A DNA stretch of 64,000 bases, taken from the NCBI GenBank assembly GCA_025618425.1, contig CM046849.1, positions 29,445,821 to 29,509,820 on the forward strand. Reading direction: 5' to 3'. A program made the position numbers and the translations under genes. This DNA comes from Heliocidaris tuberculata. Taxonomy: Eukaryota; Echinodermata; Echinoidea; Camarodonta; Echinometridae. A model generated the notes under the pieces. That model did not search any database. It worked only from the letters and a program-made list of their open reading frames with translations, and had not been told where the DNA came from. Shown here piece by piece: positions 56,038-64,000 of the stretch; positions within the stretch are counted from its first letter, which is position 1; every line of letters starts with the position of its first letter.

Positions 56038-56868
56038 CTAGTCCATCGCCAATTCATGCTCTGTGAAGTAGCCCATACGCATTAAGCGAAGCTCCTTGCC
56101 AATATCTAGCAACGCCTGATTTTGTTCTCTCATGACTTCAATGTATTCCTGGCAGTACTTGTCTGACATGACTGCAACCGGGGGTATCTTGAGTCCTTCC
56201 ACAGGGTTCATCACAGCATCATATGCAGGCATTTCTGGCATTGGCTTTGGTTTCTTCTTCAGTTTCTTGATCTTTGGCATTACAGAAGACGAGGGTTTCA
56301 CTTTTGGAATCTTTGGCTTTGAGAATTTGATGAAAGTCTTCCCTGCCCCTGAGTCCTGTGGGCTCAACTTGTTGTACACTTGATAGTACTTCTCAAACTT
56401 TTGGAACAGTTCCCTGGATCCTCGCAACTTGAGGCTCAGAGGAGAGCTGCCGGAGCATCGGTTCACCACCTTGCGATACTCTCGGCTCAGGTTCTTAAGG
56501 AGGCCCGCCACCAGGACGCCATCTGTGTTGACGATCTGGCCGACATACTCGTGAAACTCGGTGATCTGGCGCTCCATCTTTGCCTTCATGTAGACCGGGT
56601 GCTCGTTGATGTAGATGTCCAGAAGGTTCATGATCTGCTTCTCTGGCCAGGTCGATCGAGACCGCAAGGGGATCATATCAGGGTTGGGAATGTAAGCTGA
56701 TGGAAACTCATGTGGTTCACTCTCAACCACACCCGGTGAACCAGCTTGTCCATCTCCCTCCTCTTCCTGTTCTCCTTGAATGTGATTTTGTCTTTCTTTT
56801 AGCCCTGCCTCATTAGATGCCATTTCTTCTGTCTGCAAGCTTTCGCTCTGAAATTTTTCCATAGCCAT
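56038..56868 (-). CDS. Unrecognised nuclear-type protein, possibly Myb/SANT-like; exon 2
   Basis: A large terminal exon, 276 codons plus TAG, starting right after the acceptor TTTCATTTGCAG. Regions: residues 1-70 acidic, Glu/Gln-rich (numbering from the exon start); about 75-170 a helical domain with WPEKQIMNLLDIYINEHPVY, GVLVAGLLKNLSREYRKVV and a Phe/Tyr-rich FQKFEKYYQVYNKL; about 178-215 basic and Pro-rich (KPKIPKVKPSSSVMPKIKKL), a likely nuclear-localisation region; a C-terminal helix YIEVMREQNQALLDIGKELR. The layout (Trp start, aromatic spacing, conserved YRK) recalls Myb/SANT- or MADF-like DNA-binding proteins that pair an N-terminal helical domain with a C-terminal oligomerising helix, but I cannot name the family. 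Joined in phase to the exon at 57516-57575 it gives 296 residues. Confidence 0.75.
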   Translation of the reverse strand: MAMEKFQSESLQTEEMASNEAGLKERQNHIQGEQEEEGDGQAGSPGVVESEPHEFPSAYIPNPDMIPLRSRSTWPEKQIMNLLDIYINEHPVYMKAKMERQITEFHEYVGQIVNTDGVLVAGLLKNLSREYRKVVNRCSGSSPLSLKLRGSRELFQKFEKYYQVYNKLSPQDSGAGKTFIKFSKPKIPKVKPSSSVMPKIKKLKKKPKPMPEMPAYDAVMNPVEGLKIPPVAVMSDKYCQEYIEVMREQNQALLDIGKELRLMRMGYFTEHELAMD

Positions 56869-57515
56869 CTGCAAATGAAAAGTTAAACATTATATTACAT
56901 TTCTTAGAGTCCATTTAATAATAATAATAATAATGGTGGCTTCTTGTATAGCCCTCAGGCCCGTCCCAACTTGACGCACTAATTATTATGATTTAATTAT
57001 GACTTTGTGGCAGTTGATGCAGACATACATGTACATGTACATGTACCCTTTGTCCTGGTGTTTTCAATTAATTGGTATTAAATATAACAGGGCAACATTA
57101 AAAATTGTCTGCATGCAATAATATAAAATATCCCAAGGCACATGAGAATATTTTTAGCTGTTTGACAAGCTTTTCACTCATTTCTCCACTGTCACGCCCT
57201 GTAGGCTAATATTAACAGTAATACTAACAGATAAAGACCTTAAACTTTGACATGAACATGTTAAACTTTGTGAAATTTGTTTGAGAACAAAAATAATCAG
57301 ATTGTTTTAGCTTGTATTTTTATGCAGCCAATATATTGTCAAACGATATGCATGTGATTAATATATATTTCAATGCACTTTCCTTGAAAATGTAGATCTA
57401 CATGTAGTCTACACTGTATGAGCTACAATTTTTCTAACCAAACTCATTTTGCTTTCTCTCTAAAATCTTCCAAAATTCATTTTTACAGGAAAATAAAAAT
57501 TGTACTCAGACTCAC
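56869..57515 (-). other. Intron of the two-exon gene
   Basis: 647 bases, GTGAGT...TTTGCAG, with a CATGTACATGTACATGTAC run near 57031 and an (AAT)n run near 56919-56934. Confidence 0.7.
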
Positions 57516-57575
57516 CACTTGCAATGGTTTAACTTCTCCAAAATCATCAAACAAAAGTTGAATTCTGCAGGTCAT
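57516..57575 (-). CDS. Two-exon gene, exon 1 (20 codons)
   Basis: ATG at 57575 followed by 20 codons MTCRIQLLFDDFGEVKPLQV ending at the donor CAAGTG|GTGAGTCTG. It is in phase 0 with exon 2 at 56868, giving MTCRIQ...LQV-MAMEKF. The frame is open, the donor strong, and the peptide (C-R-I-x-hydrophobic-x-F-D-D) non-repetitive, so it is preferred over starting translation at the exon 2 methionine. The start could still be the exon 2 ATG if this exon is used as leader only. Confidence 0.6.
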
Positions 57576-58582
57576 TTGAAGCTAAAATGCAAAAGTTTGA
57601 AGTCAATATGTTGTTCAGTTTCAGCCCCTGTACTATAGCTGCTGCAGCAGACAGTGCAGTGTACGTGTATACACAGTACATAACACCAATTACACCATGC
57701 ACTGCAGATCCACACAAAATGTCTGCTCTGGCTTTGTGTGAAAGCAAGCTCAAAGCAAGCACTTGTACAGTTACACTTCCCTATACAGTCTTTACATACA
57801 GTCAGTGTACTACCAAGTACTACTAGCCCATGTGTGTCTGTGTATTCTCCTACATCATACACACACAGTGTGTATGAGTGTATAGCGTTAATAAGTGCAG
57901 GTGCAATATGCCCAAATAACACCACTGACCTGGCTGCACAGTGTATAGGAGGAACACACCATACACAAAGCCCTGGGATGACACACAGGCTCAGGGAAAA
58001 GGTGTCAAAAGTTTGGACTGATCCACTCTAAAAGGAGGGATGTTCACTACTGATGTATAGCTTTGTGTAATACATGTACATGCACAATTCTTCTTCAGAC
58101 GTGTCGCATAACATGTTCTGTTTTTTTTCTATGTAAAATCAAGCCTCAAAACGGTTAAACCAGCTGATCTGATAATAACAACAACAACAAAATAATAATA
58201 ATGATGATTGTTGATGACAATAATAAATTATAATACCAATAATAACAACAAAAATAATAACAATTAAAAAATAATAACAATTATTATTATTATTATTATT
58301 ATAATCAAAAGAAAAAAAGGAAGAAAAAGAGGAAGAAAAAGAAGAAGAAGAAAAAGAAGAATTGAATAAATGAATACAAAAATGAACAAAAAAGAAAAAA
58401 TTTTGAGGAAAATCAGATTAAAAACAGATAACTGACTGCTAAAGAAAAATAAGGAACTCAGTCATGAACCTGTGAGGTCACAAGCTACATGTAAACTACA
58501 TACCATTTGTTTAATATTATTTATTTACATCATAATATCATCTTATTTTGAGGATATGTACATGTAACAACTATTAACCCTA
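57576..58582. other. Putative promoter region and simple repeats
   Basis: 57576-58130 is upstream of the two-exon gene and likely holds its promoter. 58160-58380 is a mixed (AAT)n/(AAC)n/(AAG)n tract. No other exon. Confidence 0.5.
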
Positions 58583-59238
58583 TAAAGGTCCACTGCAACC
58601 AAAGTACATGTAAATTTCTGTTGTGCAGGGATGCATACAACTTATATTTTGTTATTCAAGCATCTAAATATGTGTTTCATAGATTTTTAAATATTTTTTG
58701 AAATCATTTTCTCAAGCATGCTAAGCTCTACCCTTAAAAAATCTTCCAGATCTCATTCCTGCAGTGACATCATCTGTTATTCATTAGTGAGCTAAGGAGA
58801 GGCAGTGATATGTAGCTTTGCCAGAGATGACCGTCTGTTCTATAGACCATGCAATGCCTACATAGTAGTTGCTACAATGTATGTCAGACATACTGTAGCA
58901 TCACCAGGAAAAGAATGGTAATGAGGAGGTATTGTTTGAAAGCATGCAATTCTATTGTGAGCATGTGCTGAGCTGGGGGAAGTTACATTCCACTGTCTAT
59001 TTATATAGAATGTTAGTGTAGCTGACTGATAATTGACAGATGATGTCATTGCAGGAATGAGATCTGGAGCTTTTTTTTAGGGTGGAGCTTAGGAGGTTGG
59101 AAATAAATAATACAAAAACATTTAAAAATCTATGAAACATATCAAGATGTTTGAATAAGAATATTAGTTGTATACATCTCTGCAAATTTATAGCAAAAAA
59201 ACTTGCATTTGGGTTGCGTTTGGTTACAGGGGCCCTAA
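58583..59238. mobile_element. Foldback element, complete relative of 25020-25445
   Basis: The left arm (GGTCCACTGCAACCAAAG...TTCATAGATTTTTAAATATT) pairs imperfectly with the right arm (AAAAATCTATGAAACATATC...GGTTGCGTTTGGTTACAGGGGCC). The centre TGTAGCTTTGCCAGAGATGACCGTC to GGGGGAAGTTACATTCCA is shared with 25020-25445. No coding frame. Confidence 0.75.
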
Positions 59239-60227
59239 CAGCTAAAATTGCAATATCAATATCATGTAACAAAGAAATGCATAATGTCCTCAAAATTCAA
59301 AGTGGCTCAATGAATGAAAACTTCAATAGCACGGAACGATAACTGCATCAAAATGAAAAAAAAAAAAACTTTCAAACTTTTGACTAACAAAATTTGACTT
59401 GTTATACATCATGTGTGTGTCCAGAAACTTGGAGATATTGGAGATATTGAGGTGTTTGCTCAAAAACACAGCTAAATGTAACAGGTATTAAAAAAAAAAA
59501 AAATAAAAAATAAAACAAAAACAGTGGACACTTTTTATCATTACTAACTCAGAAATTGTACCTTGTATTAGACTGAGGTTTTCACATTGTTATGTAGAAG
59601 GATGTAAAATCTATTGGGAGCAGGTTTCATGACATTTTTCTGAATACTTTTTTTTTTTAAATACTGCTCTGAATATTCAATTAGGTTTGTCACTTTTTGA
59701 AAAAGCAATGCCACTACATCTGTGTGTATCAGGAATTCATTCAGAACACAAGAGTTGCCATTGTGCATTGCAGCTAAAATTCCACAACACCTTTTTAACC
59801 TAGAGTCAGGAATCATTAATGACACTGGACAGCAAAAGGTTGGCAGAAATGACAGCTACAACACACAGTGACAAATGTGTACTGTTTTGGGGTTTTTTTT
59901 TAACACCTAGTAGAAGCCACATTCTTAGTAGGCTTCTAGACTCAACGTTCCAAGATTGAATGAAAGCAAAGTAATATTAATATGAAGTAGTGACGCCACA
60001 TGAAATCTGTCTCAAAAACTCTTGGAGGAACTCAAGTAACTCAACATACATGAAATCATGGAAAACAGCAGCTGAATCCAGTTTGGCTTACAGGCTATGG
60101 GACTAACTATGACAGCAAATTGCTTTGAAGGAAGCAGACAAATATGTGAAATAAATCGATGAAACTTGTTTGAAATTGAACAAAAGCAATCAATCAATAA
60201 AGTTGTAAAGGTTTAAAAACTGAGAAC
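59239..60227. other. Intergenic, nothing recognised
   Basis: AT-rich with poly-A and poly-T runs; no exon supported. Confidence 0.4.
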
Positions 60228-60563
60228 CAAGAAAATTATAACTAATTTTGTTATTTACTAGATAAATCTATGTATCTACCTATTTGCTAGTTTCCCAAAC
60301 TATGCCGTCATTCGAGAAAAGCTAAGTCAAAACGCGCACGCTCCGCCCGCGTGTGTTCCCCGTCCACCAATCATGATCGCGCAGCCGCCATGCTCTTCCT
60401 CTTCCGAGCAGTCAGAGACAGAGTCTAGGACATGTTGTCAGACAAGGAGAGGGGCTGGAGGGAGGGACATAGGTAGATACATAGATTTATCTAGTAAATA
60501 ACAAAATTAGTTATAATTTTCTTGATTTACAGCAATAAATCAATGTATCTACCTATTTGCTAG
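60228..60563. repeat. DIRS right terminal repeat and internal complementary region
   Basis: Bases 60228-60281 and 60471-60524 are 54-base reverse complements (starting CAAGAAAATTATAACTAATT). Bases 60537-60563 repeat, in direct orientation and with one mismatch, the 60264-60290 end of the first arm (ATGTATCTACCTATTTGCTAG). In DIRS elements a terminal repeat and an internal complementary region made of terminal sequence are expected exactly here. The 190 bases between the arms carry a GC-rich stretch with no frame. Confidence 0.85.
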
Positions 60564-60610
60564 AATAGCACGGATAAAAACCCGGGTGGCATGTCCCAGG
60601 ACGGGAAGAA

Positions 60611-61700
60611 CTAACGAGGGGCAGAAAGGGAAGACGAAGCAGCTCTCAAACCAGAGGTAGCAAACCTAACCTCACCCGAAGGAACATCCTTAAGATAGAA
60701 GGATGTGAAGGAGGTAGGGGAACGCCAAAAGGCAGCCCTCAAGATATCCTCCAAAGGAATACCCTGAAAAAGCGCCCAGGAAGTGGAAACACTCCTGGTA
60801 TCGTGCGCTCTTGGAGGAATCTCAGACAGAAGAGCCTCCGAACCCGCAGCTTGGATAGCCTCGACAATCCAACGGGAGATAGTCTCCCGTGATGCTGGGG
60901 AATAAGGGTGACGGGAAATGAGAAAGAGCTGATCATCCTTACGAAAGACCTTAGTCCTATCCAAGTACCATTTGAGCGCCCTAACAGGGCACCAAGATTT
61001 GTCCTCTTTAACGGAAGAGAATTCCGACAGAGGACTCAAGAACACTTCGATGGAGCCAGAAGCATCAGTCTGATTCTTGGCAATAAACGAAGGTCGAGGG
61101 ACAAGACGTACACCTTGCCTTTCCCATCTGATATGCCCGGGCGCCGTAGAGAGAGCCTGAATAGTGCTTCTTCTCTGCCCAGAAGCAATAGCGACAAGAA
61201 AGGCAGTCTTAATCGAGAGATGGTGCAACGACGCTTTGCACAACGGCTCAAAAGGCGGTTTGGCCAAAGCGTCCAAAACCAAAGGAAGACTCCACGCAGG
61301 AGTCAACTGGCGATTTGCTGGTCGTTTTAAGAAAAACGATCTTAGCAAATGGGTCAAGAAGGGAGAGTTCGAAACTCCAGAACCATCAGAAAAACCAAGG
61401 TGAACTGCAGCAATAGCTGATCGGTATCCACGAATGGTAGAGAGAGATCTACCCTTATCGAAAAGGGAGATCAGGAAATCTGCAATAGCACCGACTGAGG
61501 CAGAACGGGGAGAAACTCCCCCCTCCTCACACCAAGCATGGAAGGCTTCTAACCTCGAGTTGTAAACAGCTCGGGTAGAATCTCTTCTACTCTGGACTAT
61601 GAACTGGGAGGCTCTCTCTGAGAGTCCTGCAGTCCTCGCATCCTCCCCGACAGAGGCCAGGCGGTCAAATGTAGAGCCGCTGGACGAAGGTGGAGGATCC
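60611..61700 (-). CDS. DIRS tyrosine recombinase (integrase)
   Basis: Minus-strand frame ending at TAG 60611-60613. The last 360 codons form a tyrosine recombinase: an N-terminal SAM-like helical domain (RRDSTRAVYNSRLEAFHAWC, then LSTIRGYRSAIAAVH), then the catalytic domain with the first Arg in SGQRRSTIQAL, the HxxR box AHDTRSVS, the Trp of AAFWRS replacing the second His as is common in DIRS recombinases, and the nucleophile Tyr in SFTSFYLKDV. It integrates the circular DNA copy. The frame overlaps the end of the RT-RNase H frame by about 100 bases in another phase, and has no ATG near the domain start, so expression probably relies on frameshifting, reinitiation or splicing. The frame stays open further upstream to 63277 but that part is read through the RT gene. 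Confidence 0.9.
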
Positions 61701-63801
61701 CCGATAGGGGTTGAGCTATGAGGTCTGCTCTCCGGGGAAGGGAGAGCGGCCGACCTTCCAGCAGAGAGAGAAGAAGAGGAAACCAAGGTCTCCTCGGCCA
61801 ACAAGGTGCTATGAGCAAAACCCACGCCTGATCCTCCTGAACTTTCCGCAGGACCTGAGGAATTAAGGAGACCGGCGGAAAGGCGTAACCCCGGAAGTTC
61901 TCCCACTGAAGGGAGAACGCATCGAGGGCCCAAGCCTCTGGATCCTGCACTCGAGAGCAGTATCGCGGGAGGCGATGGTTGAGAGATGTCGCAAACAGAT
62001 CTATCTCTAGAGGGACCCAGACTGAACTGAGGTAATCGAAGACCTCTTGGTTCAGTGTCCACTCGGAGGGAAGGCACATGCCCCGGGACAGAAAATCTGC
62101 AATCAGATTGTCTTGGCCGGGAACATAGGAGGCTATCGGAATTACTCGGTGAGACCGACACCACCTCCACAGCTTGGCGGTCAGATCGTTCAGAGTAGTG
62201 GAACGAGTCCCGCCTTGTCGGTTGATGTAGGCAGCAACAGTGGTGTTGTCCGTCAAAATCAGGACGGAGCGACCTACTATCATGTTCTCGAAATGACGGA
62301 GAGACATGAAGACTGCCATCAACTCCAACACATTGATGTGGGGTAAGGTGCACAGGTGTGACCAGTCCCCCGAGACCACCTGGTCCGAACAATGGCCGCC
62401 CCACCCCAGAAGAGAGGCATCCGTCGAGATGGAGACTGACGGAAGGGGCGTGCGAAGAGACTTGCCTTGAAGAAGGAACGACTCTTTCGACCAGGGGGTA
62501 AGCAGGCGTTTGATTTCTCCGGTGAGAGGAATCCACACCTTGAGAGAGTCTACACTGGGCTTGAAAAACTTCAGAAGATGAAGTTGGAGTGGCCTCATAT
62601 GAAGCCGACAGTCTTGGAGGACATCCACAAGGCTCGATAAGTGGCCCAGGAATTGGAGCCATCGGCCTGCCCGAACTCGACGTAAGAGGCGAAGAGATCG
62701 AGCTAGTAAGACAATCGCTTGAACCCTCTCCCGACTGGGGCGGGCGACTTGGTTCGCGATGTCTATTTCCGCACCCAGGTAAATGGGCTTGCGAGTAGGA
62801 GTCAACTCCGACTTGTCCCAGTTGACTATGAACCCCACTCTCTGTGTGGTACAGAGGAGTAGGTCCATGTGAGACTGAAGGACGGACACAGAGCTCGCCA
62901 CCAGGAGCCAGTCGTCCAGGTAAGTGAAAAGTCTCAGACCGCGATACCTGAGGAAAGCGGCTAGGGCAGAGACTACTCGAGTAAAAACTCGAGGTGCCGG
63001 TTTCAGGCCGAATGGTAAGGCTTTGAACCGGAAAGTTTCGCCTTGGAAGGTGAAACCCAACAGGTCCCTTGAAGAAGGGTGTATCGGTACGTGAAAGTAG
63101 GCATCTTTCAGGTCTACCGAAATGGCCACGTCTGACGGTCTGATAGCCGGAAGAATCGAGGCCAAGGTTTCCATGCGGAAACGCTCTCTTGGTATGAAGG
63201 TATTTATGACCTTCATATTCAAGATCATTCTGAGCTTCCCCGAGCGTTTGGGAATTACAAAGATAGGGGAGAGACACAGATGGGGGTGGTCTCGTACCCT
63301 TTCTATCGCACCCTTTTCCAGCAGCTCTTGAATCTCTGAGGAGATGTGCTCTTGGAAAAGGGGCGAGAGTGTAGGAGGGTTGCGGCGGATGGCACCGTGT
63401 GGGAGGGGCTCTGCGAGCTTTATGCAGAAGCCTCCTCGCACGATGGAGAGCACGAACTTGTCGTCGGTAATTTCTTCCCAGGCGGGAAGAAAGTACTGAA
63501 GACGGCCTCCAACCCTCTCCTCCAACGCTCGGGGCGCACCTTCAAACTCGCCGCGAATCGTGGGCCGAACCACGGCCCCGACCGCGACCTCGGGCCTTCT
63601 TCCTACCACGAGGAGAAGGCTCCGCCTTGGCTCCAAACGAGTGTGGAGCACTGGGCTGAACTTGCGGTGCACGAGCGGGCTGATAGCCAGAAGAGGCACC
63701 GCGTCGAGGAGGTGGAACGTTAGCCTGAGCCTGCGACTTCGGAGCGGAGGACTTAAGGCGTTTGGAAAGTTCCGCCGCCTGCTTACGTGATTCAACTTCA
63801 T
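61597..63801 (-). CDS. DIRS reverse transcriptase-RNase H polyprotein
   Basis: 734 codons, ATG 63801 to stop 61597. Residues about 145-350 are the reverse transcriptase: FVIPKRSGKLRMILN (181-195), motif A with D230 in ISVDLKDAYFHVPI, ALPFGLKPAP (261-270) and motif C YLDD (294-297). Residues about 455-575 are RNase H with D461 (STDASLLGWGG), E493 (NVLELMAV), D518 (LTDNTT) and D569 (IADFLSRG). Residues 598-682 (LEIDLFATSLNHRLPRYCSR and APCWPRRPWFPLLL) are the region after RNase H conserved in DIRS/Ngaro elements and often labelled methyltransferase-like; catalytic function is not shown by the sequence. The first 140 residues overlap the gag frame and are unlikely to be a domain, so the true start or frameshift site may lie within 63540-63801. 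No internal stop or frameshift. Confidence 0.92.
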   Translation of the reverse strand: MKLNHVSRRRNFPNALSPPLRSRRLRLTFHLLDAVPLLAISPLVHRKFSPVLHTRLEPRRSLLLVVGRRPEVAVGAVVRPTIRGEFEGAPRALEERVGGRLQYFLPAWEEITDDKFVLSIVRGGFCIKLAEPLPHGAIRRNPPTLSPLFQEHISSEIQELLEKGAIERVRDHPHLCLSPIFVIPKRSGKLRMILNMKVINTFIPRERFRMETLASILPAIRPSDVAISVDLKDAYFHVPIHPSSRDLLGFTFQGETFRFKALPFGLKPAPRVFTRVVSALAAFLRYRGLRLFTYLDDWLLVASSVSVLQSHMDLLLCTTQRVGFIVNWDKSELTPTRKPIYLGAEIDIANQVARPSRERVQAIVLLARSLRLLRRVRAGRWLQFLGHLSSLVDVLQDCRLHMRPLQLHLLKFFKPSVDSLKVWIPLTGEIKRLLTPWSKESFLLQGKSLRTPLPSVSISTDASLLGWGGHCSDQVVSGDWSHLCTLPHINVLELMAVFMSLRHFENMIVGRSVLILTDNTTVAAYINRQGGTRSTTLNDLTAKLWRWCRSHRVIPIASYVPGQDNLIADFLSRGMCLPSEWTLNQEVFDYLSSVWVPLEIDLFATSLNHRLPRYCSRVQDPEAWALDAFSLQWENFRGYAFPPVSLIPQVLRKVQEDQAWVLLIAPCWPRRPWFPLLLSLLEGRPLSLPRRADLIAQPLSGILHLRPAALHLTAWPLSGRMRGLQDSQREPPSS

Positions 63802-64000
63802 GTTGGATCACCTCAGTCACCTTACCTCCAAAGAGGTGTTGACCGGAGTGGGGAACACTGGCCAAAAGGGCAGGTATGTCCACGTCCGCAATGCCCAGAG
63901 AGGAAAGAGCCAGCTTCCTCCTAGCATTGGTGGCTAGCGCTGCCGTAACAGACAGCTCCGACCACAACGAGCCCGTCAAAGACAAGAGGGCTTCGTCTAA
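63542..64000 (-). CDS. DIRS gag-like protein, C-terminal part (partial)
   Basis: A minus-strand frame open from the window end (64000) to a stop at 63542-63544, 152 codons visible. It has a helical N-terminal part (LDEALLSLTGSLWSELSVTA, ARRKLALSSLGIADVDIPAL) and a basic, Pro/Arg/Gly-rich tail (KKARGRGRGRGS) fit for nucleic-acid binding. Order and overlap with the RT frame (63542-63801) are those of DIRS ORF1. The start codon lies beyond the window. Confidence 0.75.
   Translation of the reverse strand, partial: LDEALLSLTGSLWSELSVTAALATNARRKLALSSLGIADVDIPALLASVPHSGQHLFGGKVTEVIQHEVESRKQAAELSKRLKSSAPKSQAQANVPPPRRGASSGYQPARAPQVQPSAPHSFGAKAEPSPRGRKKARGRGRGRGSAHDSRRV

Larger units (their letters stand above)
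60228..64000 (-). mobile_element. DIRS-like tyrosine-recombinase retrotransposon (right part)
   Basis: Contains, in minus-strand order, a gag-like frame end, a reverse transcriptase-RNase H frame, and a tyrosine recombinase frame, followed by the inverted-repeat structure typical of DIRS elements instead of LTRs. The region is clearly more GC-rich than its surroundings. The element continues past base 64000, so the left inverted repeat and the start of gag are not seen. All visible frames are intact, suggesting recent activity. DIRS elements replicate through a circular intermediate integrated by their recombinase and make no target duplication; none is seen at 60228. Confidence 0.92.

Noticed and set aside
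56132..56700. Plus-strand frames opposite the two-exon gene
   Set aside because: They lie opposite a well-supported coding exon and show no domain or splice signals.
57576..58031. A coding exon in the region upstream of the two-exon gene
   Set aside because: Overlapping frames on both strands are Thr/Cys/Ser-rich and related to ACAC/TGTG repeats; no splice or domain support.
61700..63277. N-terminal 500 residues of the recombinase frame as a separate protein
   Set aside because: Antiphase reading of the RT-RNase H gene with Ser/Pro-rich composition; no recognisable domain. Kept only as a finding about overlap.

Overview
This is eukaryotic, intron-bearing, AT-rich DNA of a marine invertebrate. 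Conserved animal genes with short exons and canonical GT/AG splice sites are spread through long non-coding stretches dense in transposon remnants. The many TACATGTA palindromes, the numerous short foldback elements and a DIRS-type retrotransposon fit an echinoderm, most likely a sea urchin. That assignment is inference; no species-specific marker was checked.

Layout. (1) 1-435, plus strand: the last coding part of a PHOSPHO1/PHOSPHO2-like HAD phosphatase. (2) 436-16.4 kb: intergenic, with two candidate minus-strand exons of an unrecognised gene, a foldback-like element carrying a 147-bp tandem array, a tRNA-derived SINE, a LINE 3' end and several MITEs. (3) About 16.5-29.3 kb, minus strand: a TMEM106-family lysosomal membrane protein gene. 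Four exons are certain; a fifth is a candidate and the last was not found. Its introns hold MITEs, a hAT-type element with target duplications and a 2.2-kb Tigger-like element. (4) 29.4-48.9 kb: no confident gene, but foldbacks, a recent 713-bp tandem duplication ending in poly-C, a GAA expansion of about 90 triplets and two LINE remnants. (5) 48.9-52.5 kb, minus strand: a complete ORMDL sphingolipid-regulator gene in three coding exons, with a decayed tandem copy of exon 2. (6) 56.0-57.6 kb, minus strand: a two-exon gene for a 296-residue protein, possibly Myb/SANT-like. (7) 60.2-64.0 kb, minus strand: a DIRS-like tyrosine-recombinase retrotransposon. Its gag (partial), reverse transcriptase-RNase H and tyrosine recombinase frames are open, and its right inverted-repeat/internal complementary structure is visible; its other end lies past the window.

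The host genes share no pathway beyond housekeeping membrane and lipid biology: TMEM106 in lysosomes, ORMDL in ER control of serine palmitoyltransferase, PHOSPHO in small phosphoester hydrolysis. The most unusual overall feature is a set of at least six unrelated-looking MITE families that share one insertion signature: TTAA flanks, an AG start and a CT end. They occur at least fifteen times and are sometimes nested. No prokaryotic-type system, CRISPR array or rRNA was seen.
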